A DNA stretch of 64,000 nucleotides from Gaertneriomyces semiglobifer. Taxonomy: Eukaryota; Chytridiomycota; Chytridiomycetes; Spizellomycetales; Spizellomycetaceae. Positions 22,193 through 35,318 of this stretch are shown one piece after another. The DNA is taken from positions 1 to 64,000 of the forward strand of contig JAHLKF010000013.1 of NCBI GenBank assembly GCA_025558075.1, written 5' to 3'. Made by a program: the position numbers and the translations under genes. Every line of letters starts with the position of its first letter. Position 1 is the stretch's first letter. A model generated the notes under the pieces. That model did not search any database, was not told the DNA's origin, and saw only the letters and a list, made by a program, of their open reading frames with translations.

Positions 22193-22236
22193 GTTTTCCA
22201 ACAGGGACACCCCGCAGCCGCTACTCTACTTAACAA

Positions 22237-23028
22237 TCATATACCGACAGTCTTCAAAAAGCTATCCATATCGCTAGCTACCTCTGAAAGATCTATGTCG
22301 TTGTGTCCCGCTTCATAGGATTTCAAGGTGAAGTTTGGCACTGTGCGCTTCTCCATGAAAAGTTTAATTCTCTCCGAATGCGCGTGCGGGACGATGGTGT
22401 CTTGCTGGCCATGCTGAAGTAACAATGGGCGGCCGAACTTTTTCAAAGCCCGGATATTGTCAAAGTGGTACCCTTTCAGGATGATCCAAGCACCCGGGAA
22501 GTACTCGGAGGCAATGTCTGAAATAGATGTAAAGGGCGAGATCAACATTAAAGCGGCGATTGGGTCTCCAGCAGTAGATGCAACATGGCAAGCAGCACCC
22601 GTCCCAATCGATCTTCCAATCACAATCACAGGTAGCTTTGTTGCACCTCTTGCTGCAAACTCGAACGCCTTCTTTGTAAATGCTGTGGCCGTTTCCACAA
22701 CCTTCTTGTGCGATGCCACCCCGCTGGCCCGTCCGTAGCCGGGATATTCGGGCGCGATGATGGAAACATTGAGTTTCTTCGCCAGCTCTAACAGAGGACC
22801 TTCATTATCGTCTATCGTTTCAGCATTACCATGAAAGTAAAGACATATTGCGCGTGGGTTCGGACTGTCGATGAGGAGGTAAGGGGCACCGTCCTCGATG
22901 CCACGCAGATGCGGAGAATAGAAGTCGCAGGCTGACGTTTTCGGAGCGGGAAAGACCAGCTTGTCTATCAAAGATGAAAAGCAATAGTAGAGCATCCTTT
23001 CAGGGCCGGACTTCTCAGAAATGAGCAA
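22237..23028 (-). CDS. alpha/beta hydrolase (ABHD17/Bem46-like serine hydrolase)
   Basis: A single exon encodes 263 residues. The fold is clear: oxyanion strand ICLYFHGNAETID, PEYPGYGRASG, nucleophile elbow VIVIGRSIGTGAA (G-x-S-x-G), the acid in LLLQHGQQDTIVPHAHSE and the His in SYEAGHNDID. The layout (short N-terminal lead, FPAPKTSACDFY, HGNAE motif) matches the ABHD17/Bem46 group, whose animal members remove palmitate from proteins; the substrate here is unknown. A second Met at 22995 (MLYYCFSSLIDKLVF) is an alternative start. It is divergent from PurU with about 210 bp between starts. Confidence 0.85.
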   Translation of the reverse strand: MLISEKSGPERMLYYCFSSLIDKLVFPAPKTSACDFYSPHLRGIEDGAPYLLIDSPNPRAICLYFHGNAETIDDNEGPLLELAKKLNVSIIAPEYPGYGRASGVASHKKVVETATAFTKKAFEFAARGATKLPVIVIGRSIGTGAACHVASTAGDPIAALMLISPFTSISDIASEYFPGAWIILKGYHFDNIRALKKFGRPLLLQHGQQDTIVPHAHSERIKLFMEKRTVPNFTLKSYEAGHNDIDLSEVASDMDSFLKTVGI

Positions 23029-23162
23029 AACCCGCCCGCGGAAACCATTACAACGGCCGGGAATCGCAGAGACGCGCTGCCTCCCGCTTACGTCAGCTAA
23101 TTTGGTTCCGTTCCGACAAAACCTTGTTTTTATTTGTTTTTGTTTTTAGATATCGAGCACGG

Positions 23163-23170
23163 TATATAAA
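23163..23170 (+). promoter_or_regulatory. TATA box of the PurU gene
   Basis: TATATAAA lies 67-74 bp upstream of the PurU start codon at 23237, the expected distance for a core promoter with a short 5' UTR. Upstream of it is a T-rich run that separates it from the divergent hydrolase gene. Confidence 0.5.
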
Positions 23171-23236
23171 GGAAGCGGGACGGTCTGTGTATCGTCTGCA
23201 ACGCTCAACGAACTTTGTGGGTGCAAATAGCTTACC

Positions 23237-24155
23237 ATGTCTCCGAACGCCATCTTTCTCTTGGTTTGTCCCGATGCGCAGGGCATTGTGTCGACTGTCA
23301 CGAACTTTGTCCATCAGCACAACGGGAATTTGGTCGATGGTGATTTCCACACAGATCATGAAGAGAAACTCTTTCTAGCTCGCGTTGAGGTAAGCGTCAG
23401 AGTTAGTACAGCACCGAATGACATTTTTCCAGTCAGTTAAAAGAGACTGTTTCCAGTGGAGTTTAGCCAACTTTCAGGTATCCCGTGAAGAACTTCCGCG
23501 GGCATTAGAAAGCCTTTGCGCACCATTTGGTGGCCGATGGGAACTCCACTTCTCAGACGTACCCCAACGCATAGCTCTTTTCGTGTCGAAACAGGACCAC
23601 TGCTTGCTGGACCTGCTTGCTCGCACTCACATTAGAGACATTAACAGCGAAATTGCACTCGTTATCAGTAACCATGAAACCCTCCGTCCCACCGTCGAAT
23701 CCTATGGCATTCCATTTGTGTACACGCCGATCAGCAAAGAGACCAAGCAGGCAGTTGAGACACAGCACCTGGACCTGCTGAAAGAGTACAGGATCGACGT
23801 GGCCATCCTCGCCAAGTACATGCAAATCCTTTCTGCTACCTTTTTGGATGGGTTCCCCAACACCATCAATATCCATCACTCTTTCCTCCCCGCTTTCATC
23901 GGTGCGAAACCTTACCATCAGGCGCACAAACGTGGTGTCAAAATTATTGGTGCTACGGCGCACTTTGCGACCCTGGAATTGGACGCTGGACCTATCATTG
24001 AGCAAGAAGTTGTGCGTGTGAGCCATCGCGACTCTGTAGAAGATCTGGTGAGGAAGGGTAAGGATGTAGAGAGAACAGTTTTGTCAAGAGCAGTGAGGGC
24101 GCACCTGTTGAGGAGAGTGTTGACGTACGGCAACAAGACGGTTGTTTTCGCTTGA
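23237..24155 (+). CDS. purU: formyltetrahydrofolate deformylase (PurU)
   Basis: Two exons (23237-23389, 23457-24155) encode 283 residues. An N-terminal ACT domain (FLLVCPDAQGIVSTVTNFVH, NGNLVDGDFHTD) is followed by the formyltransferase/hydrolase domain: ALFVSKQDHCLLDLL, EIALVISNHETLRP, ILAKYMQILS, the catalytic NIHHSFLPAF and the Asp in LDAGPIIEQEV. PurU hydrolyses 10-formyl-THF to formate and THF, balancing the one-carbon pool. It is well known in bacteria and in plant mitochondria and is uncommon in fungi. No mitochondrial presequence is apparent, as the protein begins directly with the ACT domain (MSPNAIFLLV). Confidence 0.93.
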
Positions 24156-24324
24156 TTCTGACCACTTTACTCCAAGAAGAGTACCCTAAATTTTGTGACA
24201 TTGAGAGGACTAGATAGACGAGCCAGATAGCTCTAGTCTAGGTCTAGTGTATAGGCAAGCATGTAGCAACAATCAACACAACAAAGCATATCCCCATTTC
24301 GCTGAAGGGCCCGAATTCGCTTTC

Positions 24325-26000
24325 TCAGAGCTTGTGCGAGGTGCCAAGCTTTCCCGCCTGCTTCAACGCCATTTTTATACCTTGCTCAAGCATGATCTGA
24401 TGCTCAAAGGATCAGCACATAGACCGAGATTTGGAAACTTGACCTCCAATTGGAGACGTACCTCTTCGCTGCCGCCTGGGATGGTATATGCCTTAACGTC
24501 CCTCGCGAGCCGTTCCACTTTCTCACCTTGCCCGCCGCGAGTATAGCCGAGTCCTCCAAAAATTTGAATTGACTCTCGAACGCAGAATTCAAAACAGACA
24601 GTACATTGAGCTTTGAGAAGGGCAATCGAACCTAACACAAAATTACGCTTGAGCAGCCCGTTGGAAAATATAGCTGGTTTAGCGTTGACGAACCTCCCAA
24701 AAACGTATCCTGCTCTTCCCTGGGTAAGACTTTCGTCTGATACGTTACGTCTTCCACCCAGCGCTGCGTGGCTTCAATCTGTCGCGCCATATGTGCAAGT
24801 TTTGCTCGGATAACTCCATGATCCACAAGCCGCTTGCCGAAAGTTTTGCGCTTCAAGCCGTACTTGATACTTTCCTCTAAGCACACTCGCGCAAACCTGA
24901 CTGCGTTTTGACAGATACCCAGGCGTTCATGATTGAAATTATACATGGTATACTTAAATCCTTCGTTCTCCTTGCCAATGAGGTTGCTCACGGACGTCTG
25001 GACATCCTCAAAGGTGATATACGTAGTGCCGGACGGCCAGACGCCAGTGCATTTCATACGACGGGTGGTGACCCCAGGACCACGTTCAACAACAATCATC
25101 GACACACCACCTGAGCCGCTGCCGCCCGTACGGCATGCCACGGTAAAGTAATCCGCAAAAACCCCTGTAATAGACATTTCAAAGGTTTGTTATAAAGAGA
25201 CAGACTGGGGTCCAGAATGGTGATATCCCCTACCGTTGGTGATCCACTTCTTTTCGCCATTGATAATGTAGCTGCTTCCGTCTGCAGTTTTCACGGCCTC
25301 CGTAAGCAACCCCGAAACGTCAGATCCCGCCGAGGGCTCGGTAATGCAGAGACATATACGCTTGTTCCCGCCTAGTACTTGCGGAATAACTCGCCCCTTG
25401 AGTTCTTCGGAGCCAAAATGTAGAATAGGGGGGAGACCAATGCGAACGCCTGCAATTGATTATACTGAATAAGTTTCACCAAACTCGCGGCTACTCGTGG
25501 GACACGCACCTGATACCACTGCCCATAGCACACCGATGCTGGCCACACGCGCCAGCTCGTCCGTCACAACCAGCTCATGAAACGGATCCCACTCCTCTGG
25601 CGAGATACCCGCTGGTGGGGGATAAGGTGAATACTTTACCGGCCAAGGACAACCAATAATGGCCGTGAGCAACCCAAGCTCCGCGAAACGTTTGAAAAGC
25701 GAAGGAGGTACATTTTGGGCTTCATCCCACTAGGATACCAGTGAGAAAAAGTACGGCTCCAGCTCGCGCAAAAGGTAGTACACATACCTCATGACAAAAG
25801 GGCATCAATTCAGTGTCCACAAAGTCTCTCATAAATGCCCGCAGCCTCCTGTGGGATTCATTATAGTACGGTGACGCCCAATGCTGGTACCACGCTGGAT
25901 CGCCAAAGGGGATTTGGTCGCCAAATTGACCGCGGTACACATCGACCGATGGCAAAGACTGCCTAGCAGCCACCGCAGTCAGGTCTTTTGCATCGGGCAT
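24325..26000 (-). CDS. acyl-CoA dehydrogenase
   Basis: Six minus-strand exons (26000-25788, 25729-25510, 25449-25234, 25164-24694, 24631-24462, 24396-24325) encode 453 residues. Domains: N-terminal helical part (SHRRLRAFMRDFVDTELMPF), middle FAD-contacting strand ICLCITEPSAGSDVSGL and GEKKWITNGVFADYF, and C-terminal helical part with ARQIEATQRWVEDVTY, QIFGGLGYTRGG and PGGSEEIMLEQG. The family catalyses alpha,beta-dehydrogenation of acyl-CoA. The end has GGSEE where medium-chain enzymes carry their catalytic Glu in YEG, so the base is probably elsewhere, as in isovaleryl/long-chain types; the chain-length class cannot be set from sequence alone. The N-terminus shows no clear mitochondrial presequence, and a peroxisomal role is possible, but the C-terminus (SHKL) is only close to, not identical with, the canonical PTS1 SKL. 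Confidence 0.92.
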
Positions 26001-26386
26001 TGCTGAGCTCTTGAATAGCTGAAGGTTAGTTGAATTTGAACTTCGCCGTTTGTTGCACCCCGACGCGCTGACCTACTTTCTTCCTTCACAGCACAACTGA
26101 CACGGCCTTCTACCACTCATCAACAAATGAAGCTGATATTGCGCAGGACATTTATACCCAGAGCGGCCCTGCAGAATGCAACTTGAATGCAGCCGTAAAC
26201 GTTCAGAATGCGACGTCGCGTATCGGTTGAACCATCTGCCGACATCCGCGCTGTCCGCGTCTCACCAGCACCATCACTGTGCCACAAAGTACATGACTGT
26301 GCCATGTCGGTCTGAATTTATGTTGTCGTGAGTGGTTTCTCGTAAAACTTTGCATAGCCAGCCATTCGCAGAAAGATACGCACAAT
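26001..26386. promoter_or_regulatory. divergent promoter region acyl-CoA dehydrogenase / NOL12
   Basis: 386 bp between two divergent starts. No gene is seen; a short perfect-looking frame on the minus strand (26120-26305) lacks family features. Confidence 0.4.
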
Positions 26387-27154
26387 ATGGGTAAGGAAGG
26401 AAGGGGAAAAACAGTGGGTAAGCCAGGAAGGGGCGGAACGGTGGGAAAGGCAGGACGGGGACGGGGCGGAACGGTGGGTAAAGCAGGACGGGGCAGAACG
26501 AAGGCGAGCTTTGGTCCTCGACGTACCCGAGCGGACCAGGTTCCTGAGATTGTCTACGATGAGAATGCCCGAAAGTATGTATTCGCATTGTCTTAGAGCG
26601 TTCACAAAGTGAGCTAAGGGTTGTTTTTCTTCCACAGGGATTTCTTGACGGGGTTCCATAAGAGAAAACTTGAAAAGAAAAAGCATGCCAAAGAAAAATA
26701 TGAAGAACGACTGAAAGCTGAAAGGCGTGAATTTCGCAAAGAGAGGGTAAGGTTGATAATGGATCACTTCACTCCCTTCTAGCTTTATGGGAGTGTGAAT
26801 CTGTTGATGGCAATGCTGATGCGTTCAGTTTTACAGAATAAGCTGAAGCTTGTGCAAGAGGAGCTGGACAGGATAGAAGCCCCAGAAGAGGAGAAGCCAG
26901 ACGATGCGTCTAAGGAGGAAGTCACTATCGAGGCAGCAAGTAAAGTTACGACGGTAACAGTGTCATCATGGGATCCTGATATCGATGACGATGAGACCAA
27001 GGAAAAAGAAGACAGCGACGGAAACGATTCGGAGGAGACGTCGGAGCCTCCGCGGCCGAAGGAAAAAAGGACAAAGATAATATCAAAAGCACACCCAAAA
27101 ACAAAGAGCCCATCCGCAATATCAAAAACTCGGAGAAAGCCGAAGTCGCGATAA
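26387..27154 (+). CDS. nucleolar protein 12 / Rrp17-like
   Basis: Three exons (26387-26574, 26638-26746, 26837-27154) encode 204 residues. The Nol12 core is FLTGFHKRKLEKKKHAKEKY followed by EERLKAERREFRKERR and a long charged helix NKLKLVQEELDRIE. Rrp17/Nol12 acts in pre-60S ribosome maturation and, in yeast, has 5'-3' exonuclease activity on ITS-containing precursors. Before the core there is a Gly/Arg/Lys-rich extension made of imperfect repeats (GKPGRGGTVGKAGRGR), which could bind RNA or nucleoli. The C-terminus is acidic then Lys-rich (KTKSPSAISKTRRKPKSR). Confidence 0.85.
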
Positions 27155-27702
27155 CGGACACCATTTAATTTATAGTTGACACTCATCGTTTGCTTATGCT
27201 TCTGCGCGAAGAGAATGTATCACCGTCGACGCTTCAGCCTTGAAATGCTTTGATGCACTGATACGCCTGGCTGCGCAAAAGGGCCCAAAAGTCAATGGTT
27301 GGGCGGGAAGTGTATATCATATGATTGCCGGTCTCCCATGCCCGTCAGTAGCTTTTTGGGATTGAATGTCAATACGGTCGAAAAACATGTAAAATCCTGC
27401 TCAGTCGCTGATGAAATGGTTTAACGGGCGTGAGGCCTTTTTCGGCTGGCGTGAACTTCGACAGGAACGTTTACTTACTATAATCAAAGGCCTGAAAACC
27501 TGTCATGTTCCATTCCAACCCTAATTTGCAGAATTCGCAGTTGTTCGTTGTTCTTGCGACGCGTAGCAGCGAATCTATCGATCCGTCAACTTGACAAGAC
27601 GACCGCTCGCCGGATGCAGCTGGATAGTGGACGTTTCCCTGTAGCTCCTTCCCGTATTCTTACGACGTCCTCTGCTTCTACACAGATCTTTGTGCGCCAA
27701 AG
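27155..27702. other. intergenic region upstream of PDH E1 alpha
   Basis: 548 bp between tandem plus-strand genes, containing the end of the NOL12 transcript and the PDH promoter. No coding frame or RNA gene is recognisable. Confidence 0.35.
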
Positions 27703-28958
27703 ATGTTGACCAAAGCCGTCGCTACCCGAGTAGTCGTACCGCTAGCTCCCGCAACGCTCAAGATCAATGCTTTGCGATCCTTTTCGACGACAGTAGCGTC
27801 CCGTGCTGCTGGAACTACCCATTCCTTTACATTTCCTGAATCTCATTTTGCTTATCACAACTGTGGCCCGGTTCCGCTTGAGACCACCGCAACTAAGGAT
27901 GAATTGTTGGATATTTACAAGAACATGGTTATCATCAGGCGACTAGAAACGGCAGCTGACCAGGTAGCCATTCATTCCAGCTTCTTGAATGAGAGTCGTC
28001 TAACTAATCATATGTATTGTCCTAGCTCTATAAATCCAAGTTGATTCGTGGATTCTGTCACTTATCTAACGGCCAAGAAGCAGTAGCAGCCGGGATGCAC
28101 GCAGCCATGGCCAAGGACGACGCTCTGATTACTGCATACCGTTGTCACGGCTTCACACTGTTGCGTGGAGCATCAGCAATGAGTATTTTGGCGGAGCTGA
28201 TGGGACGCCGCGATGGATGCTCCAGGGGAAAGGGAGGATCTATGCACATGTTCGCGCACGAGTTTTACGGCGGAAATGGTATTGTTGGAGCTCAAGTCCC
28301 AATCGGTGCTGGTATTGCCCTGGCCCAAAAGTATCTGAATAAAGGAACCATGACTTTCTCATTATATGGAGATGGTGCTGCCAACCAAGGTCAGGTATTC
28401 GAAGCCTACAACATGGCCAAATTGTGGAACCTGCCGGTTGTGTTTGTGTGCGAGAACAATATGTACGGAATGGGAACCTCTGCTCATAGAGCTGCTGCCT
28501 CAGTCAAGTACTACACTCGTGGTGACTATATTCCTGGAATCCGTGTGAATGGAATGGACGTGCTGGCCGTAAGGGACGCCTCCAAGTGGGCCCGCGAGTG
28601 GACGCTTTCCGGCAAAGGACCATTGGTTATGGAAATGGTCACCTACAGATATGGTGGTCATTCAATGTCGGATCCTGGAACAACTTACCGCACACGTGAA
28701 GAAATTCAAAACATGCGCTCGACGAACGACCCTATTACCGGCTTGAAGGAGAGGATTCTGGCTAGGAATATTATGTCCGAGGATGAGCTAAAGAAGATTG
28801 ACAAAGATATCCGAACCGAGATTGACCAAGCTGTCGCCGAGGCTAAAGCAAGCCCAGAGCCAGAACTCTCTGAGCTATTCAGCGACGTCTACACAAAGGA
28901 TAATGAGCCCGATTTCTTGCGCGGCTGCACCCTCGATGAGGTTCACCGGTTTCGGTAG
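27703..28958 (+). CDS. PDA1: pyruvate dehydrogenase E1 component subunit alpha, mitochondrial
   Basis: Two exons (27703-27963, 28026-28958) encode 397 residues. A mitochondrial presequence ([20 protein letters not shown]) leads to SFTFPESHF. Thiamine-diphosphate motif is [21 protein letters not shown] ending VFVCENN; other landmarks are [18 protein letters not shown] and [14 protein letters not shown]. The phosphorylation loop [16 protein letters not shown], target of PDH kinase in animals and fungi, is intact. The alpha/beta heterotetramer decarboxylates pyruvate to feed the E2 lipoyl domains. Convergent with the kinase gene at 29164. Confidence 0.96.
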
Positions 28959-29163
28959 ACTTGGATGAGGGTATACTATCTTACGGGAGAAATTTGGACG
29001 TGTTTCGTCCATAAGTGTAGCAATCGTGCTTCGCATGCACCAGCCATTCGTTCTGACTCGAACTTGCATATAGTGAAAAATACATACGTGCCTCCTTATC
29101 AAACTATGGTGTTGTCTGGCATGTCATGTTGGAAATCGGGTACTGTCGCGATATGGCGCTCGT

Positions 29164-31102
<1,939 letters not shown>

Positions 31103-31340
31103 CAGAGCAAATGTGACCAAACTAGCCTAGCACTTCAGGACCTTGGAAGCTAATATACATATACAGCACAGAATGAACTCCACTTGATATGTGCCAAGCG
31201 GAGAAATAAAGCTTTTAGTCTTGGCAGTGTTTGTTTACTCGGCGCCAAATTCAGAATTCAGCCCAAAGAAATGCAAACGCGCTTTGGCACACTTTCTTGC
31301 GCGGATCTTATTATTATGCCTCACCCGCAAGAAAGTGACC

Positions 31341-33847
31341 ATGACCACTACCGAATACTACGGTGCAACAACGACGAACAACGAGAGCGGCAGAAGCTCA
31401 ACTGTGGGTGATGGCAATGATGCCGGACCTCCTCAATCCCTTGCGGAGCTCCACAAGCTTACATCCATCGACTCCATCCGTCATGAACTTCGACTTCTTC
31501 AAACCCAAGAAACCATGGTCGACAGCACTCTTGACAGCATCTTGAAGCTGCAGCCGCAGCTTTCTTCAACCCTATCGTCCTTGGATACCCTTCGCCCGCA
31601 AATCGGGGTCCTTCAAAACGTCTCGACGTCTCTATCAGATATTCTCTCATCGACCTCGCACATTGCAGAGCGCATTAGCAGCAAAGTACGCCAACTAGAT
31701 ATAGAGCAATCACGAGTGAAAGATGTAATACGGGTCGTAGAAGAGGTGCAAGAAATCAGAAAGAGCGCTGTGAGTGTGGAGAGAGCGTTAAAGGAGGGTG
31801 ATTGGGAGTTTGCGGCTGCGTGTGTGGGAAAAGCCATTGATGTGGATTCCGGTGTAGAGGCGGTTTTCTCTGATGAAGATACAGTATTAGGTCCAGCTGG
31901 TGACGATGGGTCGAATCCTCTTGAAATTCTGAGGAAAGCGCGGCAGCAATTGATAGATATCGCAATGAGCGGATTTGATGACGCAGTTCAACAAAACAAT
32001 CAAGATTTGCTTCTACGATTCTTCAAGTTGTTTCCGCAAGTCAAATGTCACGATATTGGATTAGACAAGTTTGCCGCCTACGTTTGTGGTAGCCTGTCGA
32101 GGAAGTGTCAGGATCTTCGACGCGAGCTTGGAACCGGAAAGGAAAAGGGAAAGTTACCATCGGCGAGCATCTTAACCACGCTGTTCGAGATGACGGCAAT
32201 GATAGTTGATCGACAGGAGGCCCTTGTGGATAGTGTCTATGGCATGGGCAGCATGTTGAGAGTCATACAGAGATTGCAAAGAGAAGTGGATATACAAAGC
32301 TCGATTGTTCTTGGGTCGTTCAATGAGAGAAATCAACTTGAACGAAAGGTAACTTGTCCTCTAGGCATGCATCATGACAACCCTATGCTAAATCTATTCT
32401 GGCTTTGCAGCTGGCAGATATTTCCCGACATTCAAAATTCTCATCTCCAACTGCCACGACTGCTCCTGAGGATTTAGATTCGCTACCGGAGCCACGTGAG
32501 ATTGACAACATTCTCTCTGAGATTGCAGTGCTTTCCCAGAAAACCCGGATCTTCAACAACTTTATTCATGTTCGCGCCGGCGCAGAGGTTGGGAAGTTGC
32601 AACAAAGTGGACAAGAGGATCTCCATATGACGGATTCAGGTGGCGATGGGTTGGTGAAAACAAGCAAACTGGATGAATTGATACAGAAATTAGTGAATGA
32701 CTACGTATTGATGGAGGAATATTTCATTCGACGAAGTATTGAGAAGGTAGAGGAGCTGAGTCTTCCCGCGTGAAACACTGTCAGTTGGGCTGATGCTTTT
32801 CTGTAGGCAATATCTCTAGATTCTCATATACCGCCAGATTTGACGTCCTCATCCGTTGACGATATCTTTTATATCCTCAAAACCTGCACGACGCGCGCGG
32901 TATCAACGGCGGATGCAGACGCTGTTTGCGCTATTGTCAACGGAATAGGGAGGGTGTTGGAGGTTGACTGGGTAGGATGGGTGCAGAAGCGCATGGTGGC
33001 TGGAAGTGACGGAAAGACTTTTGTCGTACGTTTGTAGTGATTTCGGCGTTCGTGTTTGGTCCACTCATCTTTTTCTCTTTCAGGCATTGAATAACTTATC
33101 ATTGACGCACACATATATCCTCGCGTTGGTAGAAACTTTGAACGCGCAGGTTCAGCAGGCTTTCGCGGGCTCAGAACATGATTTGATGAAGATTCAAGCA
33201 TGTCTGGGAGTTTTGGCAGAATATGGGGACAACTTCCTAACTATGCTACGAGTAAGCCTGTTGCCTCGTTGCTTTTTACGTTCTGAATTTTCTGATTTCC
33301 CCTCTCGCCACAGACGTGGTTGAAGAATGTGTTCACGCAACAGGTGCAGCCTCGCGTTCGCACTATCCTGGCGCAAGCCTACAACGAGATCAAATACACT
33401 CCTACGGAAGAAGAGTATTCGCTTCTGTCTCCTACGCCTTTGTTTGCATCTCGGATGTGTACCGCCATTCAAAAAGTTATTTCAGCCTTTCAAACCTCAA
33501 TGACGGATGAGAATTACACATTTCTTCTGCGATTGGTCGTGGAGTATCTGGCTAAAGACATTGAACGGCACGTCTTAACCAAACAAAAAGTGAACGCGCT
33601 TGGTGCACTCTTATTGGACGCTGATGTGCGTTATATCACCTCGTTCTTCGTTGGGTTAGGCAACGGAAATAACAATGGAGTACGGGATCTCTTTGCGCGG
33701 TTGGCGATGGTGACAATGCTGTTGAATGTAGAGACGGTGGAGGAGGTGAAAGAGTTACGAACGCGCATGAGAGGCGAGGATGTAAAGAAAGTGTTGAGTG
33801 TCAGGGCAGAGTTCGCCAGCGAAGATATCCAGAAATTGGAAATATAA
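31341..33847 (+). CDS. COG4: conserved oligomeric Golgi complex subunit 4
   Basis: Five exons (31341-32348, 32411-32746, 32807-33025, 33084-33251, 33314-33847), all phase 0, encode 754 residues. The family core is recognisable: ELRLLQTQETMVDSTLDSIL, VKDVIRVVEEVQEIRKSA, LLRFFKLFPQVKCHDIGLDKFAAYVC, MIVDRQEALVDSVYG, then KLVNDYVLMEEYFIRRSIEK and FASRMCTAIQKVI near the end. COG4 belongs to lobe A of the COG tether that recycles Golgi enzymes within the stack. The start is placed at the ATG in MTTTEYYGATT; a longer in-frame reading from 31191 looks like UTR. The gene shares a 238-bp divergent promoter with the kinase. Confidence 0.93.
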
Positions 33848-33988
33848 TGCCGTGTTAGAATATGTATTTACATTATAGCTGTAACTTTTGTCGGTAGACG
33901 CTGTTACAAAAAGGATCCTACTGAACAAAGGATGATTTGTGTGTATTCATCTCCTTCCAAATTTGTCGGTTTGTCACCGGCACTCGAA

Positions 33989-34970
33989 CTATTCCCGTGC
34001 TCGCTTGGTCCCTTTGGCAGCTTTGGCAGGTACAGGGGATGCAGGTGGCAGAATCTGTGGTGACGGTAGGTCGATTCCTCTCGCAATACGTTTAACCAGA
34101 TCTTTCTTTTTGCGATGTGCATAAAGCAGTCGCTCTCTTACACCACTCAACCTCTCAACAAACTCCGTTCCACTTCCCATAAGTTCCTGCACTTGTTCTC
34201 GGACTGATCTGAGCAGATCCGGGTCTACCCCGTTTTGATCATTGTCCCAATCTTGATATAACGGATCGTCTGATTGCAGGATGCGGGCAAACCGGGCGAG
34301 CTTCCCTGTAAAGTGCTGCTCAGATTCAATAAGTGAAATGCAGGTGTTGGAAAGTGCTTTGAGATGAGGTGTGCGGAGTGGAGCTGTGAGGTGGTGTAAT
34401 GAGTTGGGAGTGGAGGAGGATGATGCTGTTGTTGGCAGAGACCAGATATCTGCGCGATAGATGGGTTAACAACTCTGTTCAACACACAAGAGCTGGGCGA
34501 GTGTTGAAAGTTATTTCGCAACTTACTCTCAATGTTTATTCCGGCATATGGGTTTTCTTCGTCATCGTCTTCGTCATCCTCATTTTCGTTCTCATCAGCA
34601 TCACCACTGAGGAAGATGCGCTTTTGAACAATAGCTCGTCGTTTATTAACTTGCACATACTAACGTTACCCGTTAATTTCATGCGTCCCACTGGCACCCA
34701 TAACCAAACTCACCTCTAAGCCCTCCTCAATGGCATGTATGCCCCAGCATCCCGGCCTTGTTGGCAAAACCGCGGGCTGCTCGAGCGTCGGCTTCAGTTT
34801 ATTCCCCCGGTTGAACGGGCGGTAGGATAAGTCACCGTGCACATCGTACGGAGTGTCTGAATCATCTATAACTCTCAAGGTTAGTGTATTGCCCGCCACA
34901 AGCTGCAGTTCCAAAGCCTACATGGCGGGTCTTGTCCGTTCCAATATGCGTAATAGTCGTCGTCTAGCAT
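33989..34970 (-). CDS. RXT2: Rxt2-like subunit of the Rpd3L histone deacetylase complex
   Basis: Four minus-strand exons (34970-34922, 34856-34714, 34659-34527, 34449-33989) encode 261 residues. The Rxt2 N-terminal motif is visible: LSYRPFNRGNKLKPTLEQ, YVQVNKRRAIVQKRIF, an acidic run, and ENPYAGINIE, followed by SLPTTAS, and a helical C-terminus ending in KKKDLVKRIARGIDLPSPQ. Rxt2 is a fungal-specific subunit of the large Rpd3 complex, which deacetylates promoter histones. The short first exon (MLDDDYYAYWNGQDPPY) is conserved in style with other family starts. Divergent from tubulin cofactor E. Confidence 0.85.
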
Positions 34971-35318
34971 GTTCCCCACCGCCTGCGAGGAATGAATCGG
35001 TGCTAGGATATATGATTATCGTTAAATGCACTGTGATGGTACTCAATCAGCGCCTGTCCAACTGTAAGTGGAGGAAGAAAGTCCTGCATGAAAGCGCGCG
35101 GCTTTGAAGATCACGATTCACGAAGCGAGAGAATCAACACTGAGGAGCACCAGTAGACTGTGAGGAATAGCGGCCAATCTATTAGCAAGCAATGAAGCGA
35201 TGACCGAGATGAAGGGGGATCAAGATGCCGACGAGGTTCGGCCGCACACTTCTTGTTTGGAAGTTCTCATGTCTTGATCTGATTCTTTAACCAGCAGCGG
35301 GGCATAACACCAGCCGAG
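34971..35318. promoter_or_regulatory. divergent promoter region Rxt2 / tubulin cofactor E
   Basis: 348 bp separate two divergent start codons. Nothing else is recognisable. Confidence 0.35.

Noticed and set aside
31191..31340. upstream extension of COG4
   Set aside because: The added peptide is Cys/Leu/Lys-rich with no family similarity; the ATG at 31341 begins a conserved-type N-terminus.
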